DNA from: Mycobacterium sp.
GTDB taxonomy: Bacteria > Actinomycetota > Actinomycetes > Mycobacteriales > Mycobacteriaceae
Direction: 5' to 3'
DNA length: 64,000 bases
Assembly (NCBI GenBank): GCA_016197405.1
Contig: JACPVR010000018.1
Coordinates: 141,740-205,739 of the forward strand
In this document: positions 1-6,887 of the stretch, one piece after another
Numbering within the stretch: position 1 is the first letter of the stretch
How the letters are laid out: each line of letters opens with the position of its first letter
The notes under the pieces: model-generated
Seen by the model: only the letters and a program-made list of their open reading frames with translations
Database searches by the model: none
What the model was told of the DNA's origin: nothing
Made by a program: the position numbers and the translations under genes

Positions 1-2
1 TG

Positions 3-407
3 CTGCAAGTGGGATCGGATCACAGCCTGCTGCGCCTGGAGGTCGAGTCGGTGGTGGTCGCCGACGCTACCGGCGCCGAGTCGGTGGGCATCGCCGCGTT
101 GCTGGCCGCCCGGCCGGACCCGTTCAGCTCCATGGAGACCTGCTGGCTGCGCCATATCGATTCCGACCATCACGACGTCGTCGCACGCCTGGCGTCCAAG
201 CTGCCCGCACCGCTGCGCTGCGGCCGGGTCCGGCCGTTGGGATTGGACCGCTACGGCGTCCGGCTACGCGTCGAAGGTGAGGATGGCGACCACGATGTCC
301 GGTTGCCGTTCGCGCGTCCGGTCGACGACGTGCACGGCCTGAGCCAGGCGATTCGCATCCTGATGGGCTGCCCTTTCGTCAACGGCCTGCGCGCCCGCCG
401 ATTCTGA
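3..407 (+). CDS. DUF2470 domain protein, 3' part (5' end outside window)
   Basis: The reading frame is open from the first bases of the window to a TGA at 405-407, so the start lies upstream. The C-terminal part has the DUF2470 pattern: a segment with HIDSDHHDV near the middle and an ending that contains VRLPFARPVDDVHGL. DUF2470 is a small fold shared with haem-utilisation and split-barrel flavin-type proteins; its role here is unknown. By position, just upstream of an LCP gene and bfrB, it matches Rv3839 of M. tuberculosis. The next gene starts 20 bp downstream on the same strand, so the two are probably co-transcribed. Confidence 0.75.
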   Translation: MQVGSDHSLLRLEVESVVVADATGAESVGIAALLAARPDPFSSMETCWLRHIDSDHHDVVARLASKLPAPLRCGRVRPLGLDRYGVRLRVEGEDGDHDVRLPFARPVDDVHGLSQAIRILMGCPFVNGLRARRF

Positions 408-426
408 GGTCCGCACCGCGGCTACC

Positions 427-1209
427 GTGTCTCGGGTGACCGCGTCCGAGCCGCCCGTTGCCGGCGAGCCCGTCGACCGCCGGACCCTCAAGATCGAGAT
501 CGCCGTCATGCTGGCGGTCACCTTCGGTTTCAGTGCCGTCACCGCGACGCTGCAACTGATCGATTTCGTGTTGCGCGGCCTGGCCGGCCAACGAGTGGCG
601 CTCAATCCGCGTCGCTCCTACTTCGACCTCATCGACCTCGGGCTCAATCTGGCCTATATCGGCCAGCTGGTGGCCTGGGGCGCGTTGGGCCTCTACCTGT
701 TGTGGCGCAGCGGTTTCGGTCCCGCAAGCATCGGTCTGCGACGGTTCCGCTGGCGCGCCGACGGGCTCGGCGGGCTCGGCTTGGCGGCACTGATCGGCAT
801 ACCGGGCCTCGGGCTCTACCTGGTGGCGCGCACGCTGGGCCTGAGCGCGGAGGTCACACCGACCGAACTGACCGACTCGTGGTGGCGCATCCCGGTACTG
901 GTGCTGGCGGCCTTCGCCAATGCCTGGGCCGAGGAGGTCATCGTCGTCGGATACCTGCTGACCCGGCTGCAGCAGTTGCAGATGCGCCCCAGCCGGGCCC
1001 TGCTGACCTCAAGCCTGCTGCGCGGGGCCTATCACCTGTATCAGGGCTTCGGCGCCGGGCTGGGCAACCTCGCCATGGGAGTGGTGTTCGGGACGGTGTG
1101 GCGGCGCACCGGCCGGCTGTGGCCGCTGATCATCGCGCACGGAATCATCGACACCGTGGCTTTCGTCGGCTACGCGCTGCTCGCCGGGCATCTGGGTTGG
1201 TTGCGTTAG
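427..1209 (+). CDS. CPBP-family intramembrane metalloprotease-like protein
   Basis: This is a polytopic membrane protein of 260 residues. It carries the three CPBP (CAAX protease and bacteriocin-processing) signatures in the C-terminal half: WAEEVIVVGYLLTRL with the paired Glu, RGAYHLYQG, and HGIIDTVAF. These Glu and His residues would form the intramembrane metal site. About six to eight hydrophobic segments follow a short charged N-terminus. The start is GTG at 427, with a GAGG about 18 bp upstream; GTG at 436 is equally possible. In the usual EExxxR signature the Arg is replaced here, as in several actinobacterial members. Substrate unknown. Confidence 0.75.
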   Translation: MSRVTASEPPVAGEPVDRRTLKIEIAVMLAVTFGFSAVTATLQLIDFVLRGLAGQRVALNPRRSYFDLIDLGLNLAYIGQLVAWGALGLYLLWRSGFGPASIGLRRFRWRADGLGGLGLAALIGIPGLGLYLVARTLGLSAEVTPTELTDSWWRIPVLVLAAFANAWAEEVIVVGYLLTRLQQLQMRPSRALLTSSLLRGAYHLYQGFGAGLGNLAMGVVFGTVWRRTGRLWPLIIAHGIIDTVAFVGYALLAGHLGWLR

Positions 1210-1241
1210 CGCCATCCCCCGCGGTTACGCCGTAAGTTGAC

Positions 1242-2516
1242 GTGGTGAGTGATGACCGACGGCCGGTTCCGCCGCGCGACCCCGCGGGCGAGCCCACGCA
1301 GGTCATCCGTCGCGACCCCGGCTATCGGCCGCCGCCGCCGGCCGGAGGGCGGCCGCCACCGCCGCGGCATCCGCAGGCCTTACCGCCAATGCCCCCGCCA
1401 CCGCGCCAACCCCAGGCGCGCCGACCGGCACCCCCGCCGCCACCGCCGCCCCCGCCGCCACCGCCTCAGGCGCGCAGAGCGGCACCTCCGCCGCCACCGC
1501 CCGCGGCGCGCCGACCCCGTCCGGCACCGGCCGCTGCCGCACCGCCGAAGAAGAAGCGCCGCCGCAGGCCGTGGGGACGCATCATCGCGGCGCTGCTGCT
1601 GGTCGCCGTGCTTGGTGTCGCCGGCACGGCGGTGTGGGCCGAGAAGTCGTTGCACCGCATCACCGCGCTCACCGACTACCCGGACCGGCCGGCCGCAGGG
1701 GCGGGCAGCACCTGGTTACTGGTGGGCTCGGACAGCCGCACCGACCTGACCGAGGAACAGCAGGCCGAACTGACCACCGGTGGGGACCTGGGCAACGGTC
1801 GCACCGACACGATCCTGCTGGTGCACGTGCCCGGCCTCGGTTCAGCCACCCCGACCACCATGGTCTCGATCCCGCGCGATTCCTACGTCCCGATCCCCGG
1901 CTACGGCAGCGACAAGATCAATGCCGCGTTCGCCCTGGGCGGCCCGCAACTGCTCGCACAGACCGTCGAGCAGGCCACCGGGCTGCGACTCGACCACTAC
2001 GCCGAGGTCGGCTTCGGCGGCTTCGCCGGCGTGGTGGACGCGCTGGGCGGTGTCACGATGTGCCCGGCCGAACCGATATCCGACCCGCTCGCCGGTATCG
2101 ACCTCCCGGCCGGATGCCAGCTTCTCGACGGCCGCAGCGCGCTGGGATTCGTCCGCAGCCGCGCCACCCCCCGCGCCGATCTGGACCGGATGGTCAATCA
2201 GCGAGCCTTCATGTCGGCGCTGCTGCACCGCGCGGCCAGCCCGGCGGTGTGGGCCAATCCGTGGCGCTGGTACTCGGTGCCCCATGCCGCCATCACCGCG
2301 CTGACGGTCGATGACGGTGATCACATCTGGGACCTGGCCCGGCTGGGCTGGGCGATGCGCGGTGACACCACCACGGTGACGGTTCCGATCGGTGAGTTCA
2401 CCGGTAACGAGTCGGGCGATGTCGTGGTGTGGGACCACGACGCGGCTGGTCAGCTGTTCGAAGCGCTGGCCAACGACCAACCGGTGCCACAAGCCGCGCT
2501 CGACGCGCAGCCCTGA
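1242..2516 (+). CDS. LytR-CpsA-Psr (LCP) family cell-wall ligase
   Basis: LCP proteins transfer lipid-linked glycopolymers, in mycobacteria arabinogalactan, onto peptidoglycan at the outer face of the membrane. The 424-residue protein has a cytosolic N-terminal tail of almost pure Pro/Ala/Arg (about residues 20-105), a basic stop (KKKRRRR), one membrane helix at about 112-132, and an LCP domain from about 150 to 350. Visible LCP hallmarks are GNGRTDTILLVHV, SIPRDSYVPIP, the DALGGV block and GFVRSR followed by ADLDRMVNQR. It starts at GTG 1242 or GTG 1245. It occupies the place of Rv3840, but that gene, as remembered, encodes a much shorter protein, so this looks like the full-length ancestral form. 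Confidence 0.85.
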   Translation: MVSDDRRPVPPRDPAGEPTQVIRRDPGYRPPPPAGGRPPPPRHPQALPPMPPPPRQPQARRPAPPPPPPPPPPPPQARRAAPPPPPPAARRPRPAPAAAAPPKKKRRRRPWGRIIAALLLVAVLGVAGTAVWAEKSLHRITALTDYPDRPAAGAGSTWLLVGSDSRTDLTEEQQAELTTGGDLGNGRTDTILLVHVPGLGSATPTTMVSIPRDSYVPIPGYGSDKINAAFALGGPQLLAQTVEQATGLRLDHYAEVGFGGFAGVVDALGGVTMCPAEPISDPLAGIDLPAGCQLLDGRSALGFVRSRATPRADLDRMVNQRAFMSALLHRAASPAVWANPWRWYSVPHAAITALTVDDGDHIWDLARLGWAMRGDTTTVTVPIGEFTGNESGDVVVWDHDAAGQLFEALANDQPVPQAALDAQP

Positions 2517-2587
2517 CACCATTCCTCCATTTAGTAATGCCGAAATTGAAATTGCCGAATCCCGGCGGCAAATTCACCTCGATAAAG

Positions 2588-2606
2588 TTAGGAAATCCTT
2601 TCCTGA
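2588..2606 (+). promoter_or_regulatory. IdeR-type iron box upstream of bfrB
   Basis: A 19-bp imperfect palindrome with half sites TTAGGAAA and TTTCCTGA lies 54 bp before the bfrB start. It matches about 13 of 19 positions of the mycobacterial iron box (TTAGGTTAGSCTAACCTAA). In M. tuberculosis IdeR with iron activates bfrB through such boxes, partly by displacing Lsr2. The whole 2517-2659 spacer is unusually AT-rich for this genome, which fits Lsr2 silencing. A possible -10 (TATCTT) lies at 2646-2651. Confidence 0.6.
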
Positions 2607-2659
2607 GTTAGTGTCACCTTCGATGAAATAGCCTCTCACCTGCTGTATCTTCGACGATC

Positions 2660-3205
2660 ATGAGCGCTACCGATATCACTGAAACCAAATTCCACAGCAT
2701 GTTGCAGGACCAGATCCGCAATGAATTCACGGCGTCGGCGCAATACGTCGCGATCGCCGTTCATTTCGACGACGAAGACCTGCCGCAGCTGGCCGCGCAC
2801 TTCTACCGGCAAGCCGTCGAGGAACGCAATCACGCCATGATGCTGGTGCGCTACCTCATCGACCGCGGCGTCAAGGCCGACATCCCGGGCACCGACCCGG
2901 TCCGCAACGACTTCGGATCGGTGCGCGACGCGCTGGCCCTGGCCCTCGACCAGGAACGTGCCGTCACCGAGCAGATCACCGCCCTGACCGCGGCCGCCCG
3001 CGACGAGCACGACTACCTCGGCGAGCAGTTCATGCAGTGGTTCCTCAAGGAGCAGGTCGAAGAGGTCGCCACCATGACGACACTGCTGCGAATCGCCGAA
3101 CGCGCGGGCAGCGACCTGTTCCACATCGAGGATTTCGTGGCACGCGAGATGAAGGTCCCCGCGGCCGACCCCGGCGCTCCCGCAGCGGCCGGCGGCGCGC
3201 TCTGA
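2660..3205 (+). CDS. bfrB: Ferritin BfrB (iron storage)
   Basis: This is a 181-residue haem-free ferritin, the same length as M. tuberculosis BfrB. BfrB assembles into a 24-subunit shell that oxidises Fe(II) and stores ferric mineral. The four-helix bundle is intact, and the ferroxidase ligands are visible: Glu22 in RNEFTAS, and Glu55 and His58 in AVEERNH. The C-terminal tail is Ala/Pro/Gly-rich, as in the M. tuberculosis protein. The ATG at 2660 agrees with the family start. The gene stands alone, convergent with glpQ1, and is probably iron-controlled through the upstream IdeR-type box. Confidence 0.95.
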   Translation: MSATDITETKFHSMLQDQIRNEFTASAQYVAIAVHFDDEDLPQLAAHFYRQAVEERNHAMMLVRYLIDRGVKADIPGTDPVRNDFGSVRDALALALDQERAVTEQITALTAAARDEHDYLGEQFMQWFLKEQVEEVATMTTLLRIAERAGSDLFHIEDFVAREMKVPAADPGAPAAAGGAL

Positions 3206-3223
3206 GCTGACGACGGACGCGGT

Positions 3224-3245
3224 GCGGGATCAGTCTGGATCCCGC
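3224..3245. terminator. Hairpin between convergent bfrB and glpQ1
   Basis: GCGGGATC at 3224-3231 pairs with GATCCCGC at 3238-3245 around a 6-nt loop. An outer GGT/ACC adds pairs across a small bulge. It lies just after bfrB and overlaps the glpQ1 stop codon, so it could terminate both. There is no U-tract, which is common for actinobacterial terminators. Confidence 0.5.
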
Positions 3246-3884
3246 TCCGCACCGGTCAGCCCGTCCTGTAACCAGCCTTTGGTACGGCCCGGGTGATTGG
3301 TGGCGATCCAGGCCACCCCGAGATCACGGCAGAACGCCACATCCTCGTAGTGATCGACGGTCCAGCAGTACAGCGCGCGGCCCTGCGCCGCGGCACGGTC
3401 GACGAGCTCGGGATGTTCACGCAGGTCCTGTATCGAAGGCCCGACGGCGGTCGCCCCGACCGTAGTGGCGGCGCTGCCGCCGAGCAGTCGCGACGTCTCG
3501 CCCAGCAGCACCGTGGGCAGCAGTGGCGCGGCACGCCGGATGCGCCACACCGCCGACGCCGAGAACGACATCACCACGGCGCGGGACAGATCCGCCGAGG
3601 CGGGTGACGCGATGCCATAGCGGTGCAGCAGGGCAAGAACCTTGCTCTCCACCAGCGCGCCGTAGCGCACCGGGTGTTTGGTCTCGAGTGCGGTCGACGC
3701 GGCGATCGTGCACACACACCAGGTGCCCGTCCCGGGTCAGCCGCACGTCACATTCGACGCCGTCGGCGCCTTCCTGCAGCGCCAGTTCGTAGGCCGCCAG
3801 AGTGTGCTCGGGAAGGGCGCCCGACGCCCCACGATGGGCGACCACGAACGGATGTCCGCCGGGTACGTCGTCGGCCGAGCTCAT
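3230..3884 (-). pseudogene. glpQ1: glpQ1 glycerophosphodiester phosphodiesterase, internally deleted and frameshifted
   Basis: GlpQ1 hydrolyses glycerophosphodiesters to glycerol-3-phosphate. The N-terminal half starts at ATG 3884 with VVAHRGAS, PEHTLAAYELA, VECDVRLTRDG and VCVHDRR. The C-terminal half from ETKHPVRYG to the TGA at 3230 is in a different frame. At the junction (near 3686) the sequence runs from DRT straight to ETK with one extra base. In M. tuberculosis GlpQ1, as remembered, about 59 residues lie between these motifs, so roughly 176 bp are missing and the frame is lost. The rest is well conserved, which suggests a recent deletion or an assembly error. A CTCGAG palindrome sits at the junction. 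Confidence 0.85.
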
Positions 3885-3888
3885 CGCG

Positions 3889-4929
3889 CTACGCCGCAGG
3901 TTCCCGGTCTTTGGATGCGAGCGCGTCGGCCGGATCGTCGGCCGACACCGCGGCCTCCGACCCGTTCGGCGCGTCATCGCGCTCCACTTCGACCACGACC
4001 CACCGATGCGCGGGGCGGTCGACCGGCTTGCGGACGAATCCGTCGTAGACCCTGATCAGGGCGACCACCGCGGCCAATGCCACCAGGTAACCGATCGTCG
4101 TCGTGACGGTGTTGTCGGCGATGCCCTGGGCATCCGAGGTGAAGCTGGTGGCCACCGCGAAGATCGACACCGCGGTCGAGATCACCCACAGCGCCCACCA
4201 CAGCACGATCGGCTTGCGCAGCCTGCTGTACACGCCCTCGGTCATGGCGGTCTCGATGACGAAGACCGGGGCCCACAGCAGGTTCACCACCGGAATCAGA
4301 CAGCCGGCCCACAACACCCCGGCGGGACGCGGTTCGGGCAGCCGGTGATGGGCGTAGACCGCGGCGCGGCGGGCGATGAGCCAGCGCGTCAGCACCACCG
4401 CCGCACCGATGACGGCGACGATCGCGGCGATGGCGATGATGACGCCGAGCCACACCGCAACGGCGGCCAGCAGCGGCGGCAGCAGGGTGTCGCGGTTGAT
4501 GACCAGCAAGAGGTACCGCAGGGCATGTATGACAGCGGCGGCGGCGAGCACGCCGGCGGTGGCCAGCAGCGTCGCGCGCACCAGGACCTCGGACGGCCCG
4601 GAGGCCGGTGCGGACTGCTCTGTCGGCGACGGGCCCAGGTGCTCGACGAGTCCCCACCCGGGGTTACCCGCGTAGCGCGGTGTCGGGGAAAGTCCCCGGG
4701 AGCGGCGGCGTGGCGGTGGCGCGGCGCCGGGCCGCACTGCGATCCAGCGCATACCGGGTGCCGGGCGCTGGACCGGCCGCGGGGCCGCTGCCGGGCGACC
4801 CCAGTTCGGGTCCACCGGCGGTTGATCGACAGTCGGCGCCAGCAGCGCACCCTGACAACGCGGGCACCAGGTTCGCTGCTTGTCGCGCACATTCCAGCGC
4901 GTGCCGCATCCCGAACAGACCTGGATCAC
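3889..4929 (-). CDS. Zinc-ribbon DUF4328 membrane protein (Rv3843c-like)
   Basis: The 346-residue protein opens with a zinc ribbon (CSGCGTRW and CPRC within the first 26 residues), followed by a Pro/Arg-rich linker to about residue 110. About six membrane helices follow, with the DUF4328 signature RWLIARRAAVY and the later WWALWVISTAVS. The C-terminal tail is acidic. Function is unknown; position and layout match Rv3843c, described only as a conserved membrane protein. It stops 5 bp before the glpQ1 start on the same strand, so the two probably form an operon. Confidence 0.8.
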   Translation of the reverse strand: MIQVCSGCGTRWNVRDKQRTWCPRCQGALLAPTVDQPPVDPNWGRPAAAPRPVQRPAPGMRWIAVRPGAAPPPRRRSRGLSPTPRYAGNPGWGLVEHLGPSPTEQSAPASGPSEVLVRATLLATAGVLAAAAVIHALRYLLLVINRDTLLPPLLAAVAVWLGVIIAIAAIVAVIGAAVVLTRWLIARRAAVYAHHRLPEPRPAGVLWAGCLIPVVNLLWAPVFVIETAMTEGVYSRLRKPIVLWWALWVISTAVSIFAVATSFTSDAQGIADNTVTTTIGYLVALAAVVALIRVYDGFVRKPVDRPAHRWVVVEVERDDAPNGSEAAVSADDPADALASKDREPAA

Positions 4930-4990
4930 CGGACCAGCCTAGCCACCGCACCGGCGCAGTACAGCGCGGTCGACGCGAAGCAGGGCGTGC

Positions 4991-5332
4991 TCAGACACTG
5001 CCCGGGGCGCCGTCATCGGTGACCACGGGCCTGCCCGCGCCGGCCCAGGCCAGCATCCCGCCGTCGACGTTGACGGGCTCGTAGCCGTTGCGCTGCAGAT
5101 ACTCGGCCACCCGGTAGGAGCGTCCGCCGGCATGACAGATCACGAACAGTTCCTTTTCCGGATCGATCTCGCTCATCCGGGCGGGTATGTCGCCCATCGG
5201 GATGTGCTGCGCGCCCGGTGCGTGTCCGCGCTGCCACTCGTCGTCCTCGCGGACGTCGAGCAGGAGCACCGATTCGCCGAATTCGGTGGGCACGGTCGTG
5301 ATCTCCGCCTGCCGGACGGCTGAATTGTCCAT
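4991..5332 (-). CDS. Single-domain rhodanese (sulfurtransferase-like)
   Basis: This is a 113-residue single rhodanese domain. It has the LLDVREDDEW(x)RGHAPGA(x)HIPMG signature and an active-site loop CHAGGRS with the catalytic Cys at residue 66. Such proteins carry a persulfide and pass sulfur to acceptors or to cyanide. It ends about 60 bp before the DUF4328 gene starts on the same strand. The ATG at 5332 gives the usual length for the family. The partner in sulfur transfer cannot be told from the sequence. Confidence 0.85.
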   Translation of the reverse strand: MDNSAVRQAEITTVPTEFGESVLLLDVREDDEWQRGHAPGAQHIPMGDIPARMSEIDPEKELFVICHAGGRSYRVAEYLQRNGYEPVNVDGGMLAWAGAGRPVVTDDGAPGSV

Positions 5333-5389
5333 GCCACCAATCCTGGCATGTGCTGCCCGGTGTCGGGAGCCCCGGCAGCAATCTCGAGG

Positions 5390-5488
5390 CTATCCACAGT
5401 TTGCACAGCTTTATCCACAGGGCGGTCGGCGGCCCGAACACGCTCTACGAGCCCATCCGGGCGCGCATCCGGTCCATATTGTGGATAA
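5390..5488. promoter_or_regulatory. Cluster of three DnaA-box sequences
   Basis: In the 403-bp gap between the rhodanese gene and the small membrane protein, TTATCCACA occurs perfectly at 5411-5419 on the plus strand and at 5480-5488 on the minus strand. A one-mismatch copy lies at 5390-5398, and a weaker TTTGCACAG at 5400-5408. Three such 9-mers within 100 bp are unlikely by chance in GC-rich DNA. The role is unknown; it could be a DnaA-controlled promoter or a DnaA-titrating site. The rest of the gap holds no convincing gene. Confidence 0.5.
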
Positions 5489-5658
5489 CCCGTGCGTCAA
5501 TAGCCGTCGGCATCAACAAGGTTATCGGCCGTGAGCGAAATACCTTGCTCGGCTAAGTATCGGTTGCCAGGGACTGTGTCGGGTATCGCACCAGGCCCGA
5601 GGGCGCCGTCCGGGCCACAACATTGGGCGCCGGATTTTCCTCGAGGTACATAAGCGGT

Positions 5659-5688
5659 TATGATCGCCGTCACAGGTAAGCCTGTGAC
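5659..5688 (+). promoter_or_regulatory. -10 element with overlapping perfect palindrome (operator candidate)
   Basis: A near-consensus -10 (TATGAT, 5659-5664) is followed at once by GTCACAGGTAAGCCTGTGAC (5669-5688), with 8-bp perfect arms. A transcript from this promoter would start about at 5671, inside the palindrome. This is the classic layout for a repressor operator. No good -35 is seen. The downstream gene is the 51-residue membrane protein at 5736. Confidence 0.45.
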
Positions 5689-5735
5689 ACACCTCACCGG
5701 GGGAGAAGCAATAGCGTGAGAGGCGGGAATAGCTG

Positions 5736-5891
5736 ATGGCCACACATCCGAGTCCACAGTCGGTTTCTGCATCCACGCACTGGTACACGCCCTCGGCAAC
5801 ATGCAACCGCTCCTACCAGTTGGCGCTGCTTCGTGCGGGTGTGATCGCACTGGTCCTGCTCGGCGTGCTGGCACTCATCGTTCTGTTCTGA
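5736..5891 (+). CDS. Small single-pass membrane protein, 51 residues
   Basis: The ORF starts at ATG 5736, with GGCGGGAA about 8 bp upstream, and ends in TGA at 5889-5891. The first 32 residues are polar (THPSPQS, HWYTPSATCNRSY). Residues 33-51 are one hydrophobic helix that ends exactly at the C-terminus (LVLLGVLALIVLF). This is a tail-anchored layout. No family is recognised. Its 3' end overlaps the sodX 3' end by 17 bp on the opposite strand. A -10 and palindrome lie just upstream, so it may be a regulated gene linked to the NiSOD locus. Confidence 0.55.
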   Translation: MATHPSPQSVSASTHWYTPSATCNRSYQLALLRAGVIALVLLGVLALIVLF

Positions 5892-6234
5892 GTCGGCGCG
5901 GCCCGTCCCCGCGCACCGTCCACACCACGCGATACGAATCTCCGGCGGGAACCCAGCCGAACTGCCGTGAGTCGACGACACCGGGCGCCTGCGGATTGTC
6001 CGAGCGGGCCTCGAACATCGCGTCGCGTCCGGTACCGCGCACACCGCCCACCCGCTTGACGAGCCAGCGCGAGGGCAGCGTGGGGTCACGAAAAATCCGG
6101 ACCTGGTCGCGTCGCGGAGTGCCGCCACGCAGGCCCAGCAGACCGTCGCCGGGAAGCAGCGTCGGGCGCATCGAATCCTCGACGACCAGGAAGCGGCGCA
6201 GCGGCAGACGCTGCTTCACCCGGGGCAGGCGCAC
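5875..6234 (-). CDS. sodX: SodX, S26-type peptidase for nickel SOD maturation
   Basis: SodX removes the N-terminal leader of nickel superoxide dismutase so that His1 can bind nickel. This 119-residue S26 (signal peptidase-like) protein has the catalytic Ser21 in EDSMRPTLLPGD and the general-base Lys60 in WLVKRVGG, and it lacks a membrane anchor. GTG 6234 is chosen as the start; the longer frame to 6312 would run into the sodN coding region. It is divergent from sodN with a 49-bp spacer, the standard sodN-sodX pairing. Confidence 0.85.
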   Translation of the reverse strand: MRLPRVKQRLPLRRFLVVEDSMRPTLLPGDGLLGLRGGTPRRDQVRIFRDPTLPSRWLVKRVGGVRGTGRDAMFEARSDNPQAPGVVDSRQFGWVPAGDSYRVVWTVRGDGPRRLRTER

Positions 6235-6248
6235 GAGGGCAGTGTAGG

Positions 6249-6277
6249 TTTTCGCCGAACACCTGGCGGGGTAAGTT
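6249..6277 (+). promoter_or_regulatory. Possible leaderless promoter of sodN
   Basis: TTTTCG (6249-6254) and TAAGTT (6272-6277) are 17 bp apart. The -10 ends 6 bp before the sodN ATG, which would place the transcript start at or next to the A of the ATG. No Shine-Dalgarno sequence precedes sodN, which agrees with leaderless translation, common in mycobacteria. Confidence 0.4.
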
Positions 6278-6283
6278 AGGCCT

Positions 6284-6706
6284 ATGCTGCATCGACTCTT
6301 CACAAACGCCACCCCCGCCCACGCCCATTGCGATCTGTACTGCGGTGTCTATGACCCCGCGCAGGCCAAGATCGAGGCGCTGTCCGTTCTGAAGACGCTT
6401 CAGAAGTACCACGATTCGGATGACGATCACTTCAAGACGCGCGCCATCATCATCAAGGAGCAGCGCGCCGAAGAGGTCAAGCACCACCTGACGGTGTTGT
6501 GGGCCGACTTCTTCACCAAGGAACACTTCGAGCAGTTCCCCAACCTGCACCAGCTCTTCTGGGACGGCGTGCACGGCGCGGGCGACGCCAAGAAGTCGCT
6601 CGACATCGCCGTCGCCGAGAAGCTGCTCGCCACGATCGATCAGATCTCCGACATCTTCTGGCAGACCGAGAAGGCCAAGGGCATGGGCGTCTACCCGCCT
6701 GCCTGA
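6284..6706 (+). CDS. sodN: Nickel superoxide dismutase SodN
   Basis: SodN converts superoxide to hydrogen peroxide and oxygen as a hexamer in the cytoplasm. The 140-residue precursor has a 14-residue leader (MLHRLFTNATPAHA). The mature N-terminus is the nickel hook HCDLYCGVYDP, where His1, Cys2 and Cys6 bind nickel. Position 5, normally the cis-Pro of HCDLPCG, is Tyr. The rest follows the family (IIKEQRAEEVKHH, WADFF, DISDIFW-type C-terminus). It occupies the position where M. tuberculosis has the Fe/Mn enzyme sodA (Rv3846). A strong terminator follows. SodX for its processing is divergent. Confidence 0.95.
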   Translation: MLHRLFTNATPAHAHCDLYCGVYDPAQAKIEALSVLKTLQKYHDSDDDHFKTRAIIIKEQRAEEVKHHLTVLWADFFTKEHFEQFPNLHQLFWDGVHGAGDAKKSLDIAVAEKLLATIDQISDIFWQTEKAKGMGVYPPA

Positions 6707-6723
6707 CATCACATCCGACAGCA

Positions 6724-6757
6724 GGGGCGTCGCGCATAATGCGCGGCGCCCCTTTGT
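6724..6757 (+). terminator. Strong rho-independent-type terminator after sodN
   Basis: GGGGCG and CGCGCAT (6724-6737) pair with ATGCGCG and CGCCCC (6739-6752). One T/G position interrupts the stem and the loop is minimal. CTTTGTT follows. It starts 17 bp after the sodN stop. Confidence 0.8.
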
Positions 6758-6887
6758 TATCGGCGCGTTACCTCGACGGTTAGCAGTCGTGTCCTCTTGC
6801 GTGCCAGCGGGGTTGTACCCCATCCTGTTCAAACCGACCCGTAGCCGTGTCGCCCAGCAGCACCAACCGACAAGTCGCGGAGGGCAT

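Noticed and set aside
3680..3692. CTCGAG (XhoI) site at the glpQ1 deletion junction as a sign of cloning
   Set aside because: A 6-bp match is too weak to infer engineering, and no vector or marker sequence is nearby.
5350..5556. 68-codon ORF across the DnaA-box cluster
   Set aside because: No ribosome site and no protein-like composition; better explained as a non-coding site cluster.
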